From NCBI GenBank assembly GCA_900708905.1, contig CAADRB010000023.1:672022-736021 (forward strand): a stretch of DNA of 64,000 nucleotides, read 5' to 3'. The position numbers and the translations under genes are program-made. Each line of letters begins with the position of its first letter. Within the stretch, counting starts at the first letter, position 1. The DNA is from Hymenolepis diminuta. Lineage: Eukaryota; Platyhelminthes; Cestoda; Cyclophyllidea; Hymenolepididae. Below are positions 63,401-64,000 of the stretch, in pieces. The notes under the pieces were generated by a model, which had not been told where the DNA came from, did no database searches, and saw nothing but the letters and a program-made list of their open reading frames with translations.

Positions 63401-64000
63401 CTGGTTACAACTAATCCATGTGACAAACTGTGCCGTTCTCTTAGACGGATTAAATACAACACAAGCATTAATCATGAAATTATCCAGATAAATCGGTAAT
63501 CACATGATCTGCTTTACTCCAAATTTGGCAAGAATCCATCTTTATGCTTCTCAATAAGATTGTTTCAGCTATTGCTACTTTCCTTCAAATAAATTAGTTT
63601 GAGTACGTTTGATTTAAAGTAAACAACTACCGTCAGAATGAGAGACTACGGCCCAGCAAAAAATGTTTACAAGTTTTAATCATACAAAAGCATCTAGCTA
63701 AGGTTAACAGTGAACGAGTATGAAACAAGGTATGAAAGTGGGACGTACTGAATTGCTAGTAGAAGTCAATATCAAATTTTAGAAATGTGCTTAATGAAGC
63801 CAACTTCATTCAAATGTAGTTTTATAATATTTCTACACATATTTACTCAATAGAGAAATAATTATGATACATGATAAGATCCGTTTAGATAATCTCCTTT
63901 GTTTATTTCCTAAAATTACTAAAAATATATCTATTTGATAAAATAAAATTTATTTCGAATTCACTATTCACTAATTATCTTTAAAACAATTTTCCCTCAT
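57401..64000. other. non-coding tail of the window
   Basis: No gene is supported. All frames are short and unrecognised. It contains a 27-base gap (58195-58221), a GC-richer patch at 58930-59110, and a perfect 9-bp inverted repeat with a 2-base centre at 62711-62730. Confidence 0.5.
58195..58221. other. assembly gap (27 N)
   Basis: Short run of undetermined bases. Confidence 0.99.

Noticed and set aside
1..64000. CRISPR arrays, bacterial operons, prophage or integrative elements
   Set aside because: The gene structures are eukaryotic with spliceosomal introns. No regularly spaced direct repeats or prokaryotic genes were seen.

Overview
This is an AT-rich eukaryotic (animal) window. It has widely spaced multi-exon genes with GT-AG introns of very different sizes, from 37 and 39 nt up to about 5 kb. 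It also carries diverged tRNA-derived and LINE-like repeats and three assembly gaps. The mix of very short and long introns, candidate microexons and animal-specific proteins (Twist, ESRP, TSG101) fits a parasitic flatworm, most likely a tapeworm. That assignment is an inference; no species marker is present.

Layout. 1-9.2 kb: a 739-base gap and non-coding DNA, with one copy of a dispersed repeat and a G-rich tract. 9.29-10.79 kb (+): a three-exon Twist bHLH gene encoding 200 aa, with a CCAAT box and an AATAAA signal. 11.0-14.6 kb: non-coding DNA with repeat remnants. 14.6-29.7 kb (-): a ten-exon ESRP/fusilli splicing regulator of about 840 aa, convergent with twist. It has one GC-AG intron, one 39-nt intron, and SINE-like and other repeats in its long introns. 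29.8-36.0 kb: intergenic. 36.0-47.3 kb (-): TSG101/Vps23, an ESCRT-I subunit, with eight main exons and two in-frame candidate microexons of 18 and 27 nt. 47.3-53.4 kb: mostly non-coding, with one good candidate 3'-terminal exon near 50.3 kb (-) and a weak small-ORF candidate near 51.9 kb (+). 53.5-54.7 kb (-): an intronless 413-aa gene of unknown family with a duplicated FPRF-type motif and a possible KH-like C-terminus. 54.8-64 kb: non-coding apart from a degenerate LINE-type reverse transcriptase fragment at about 56.4-57.4 kb (-).

The genes do not form a pathway. The tail-to-tail pairing of Twist, a mesenchymal transcription factor, with ESRP, an epithelial splicing regulator, is still notable. 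Gene models were built by hand from splice-site consensus, codon-phase continuity and remembered family sequences. Nothing was confirmed with transcripts or database searches.
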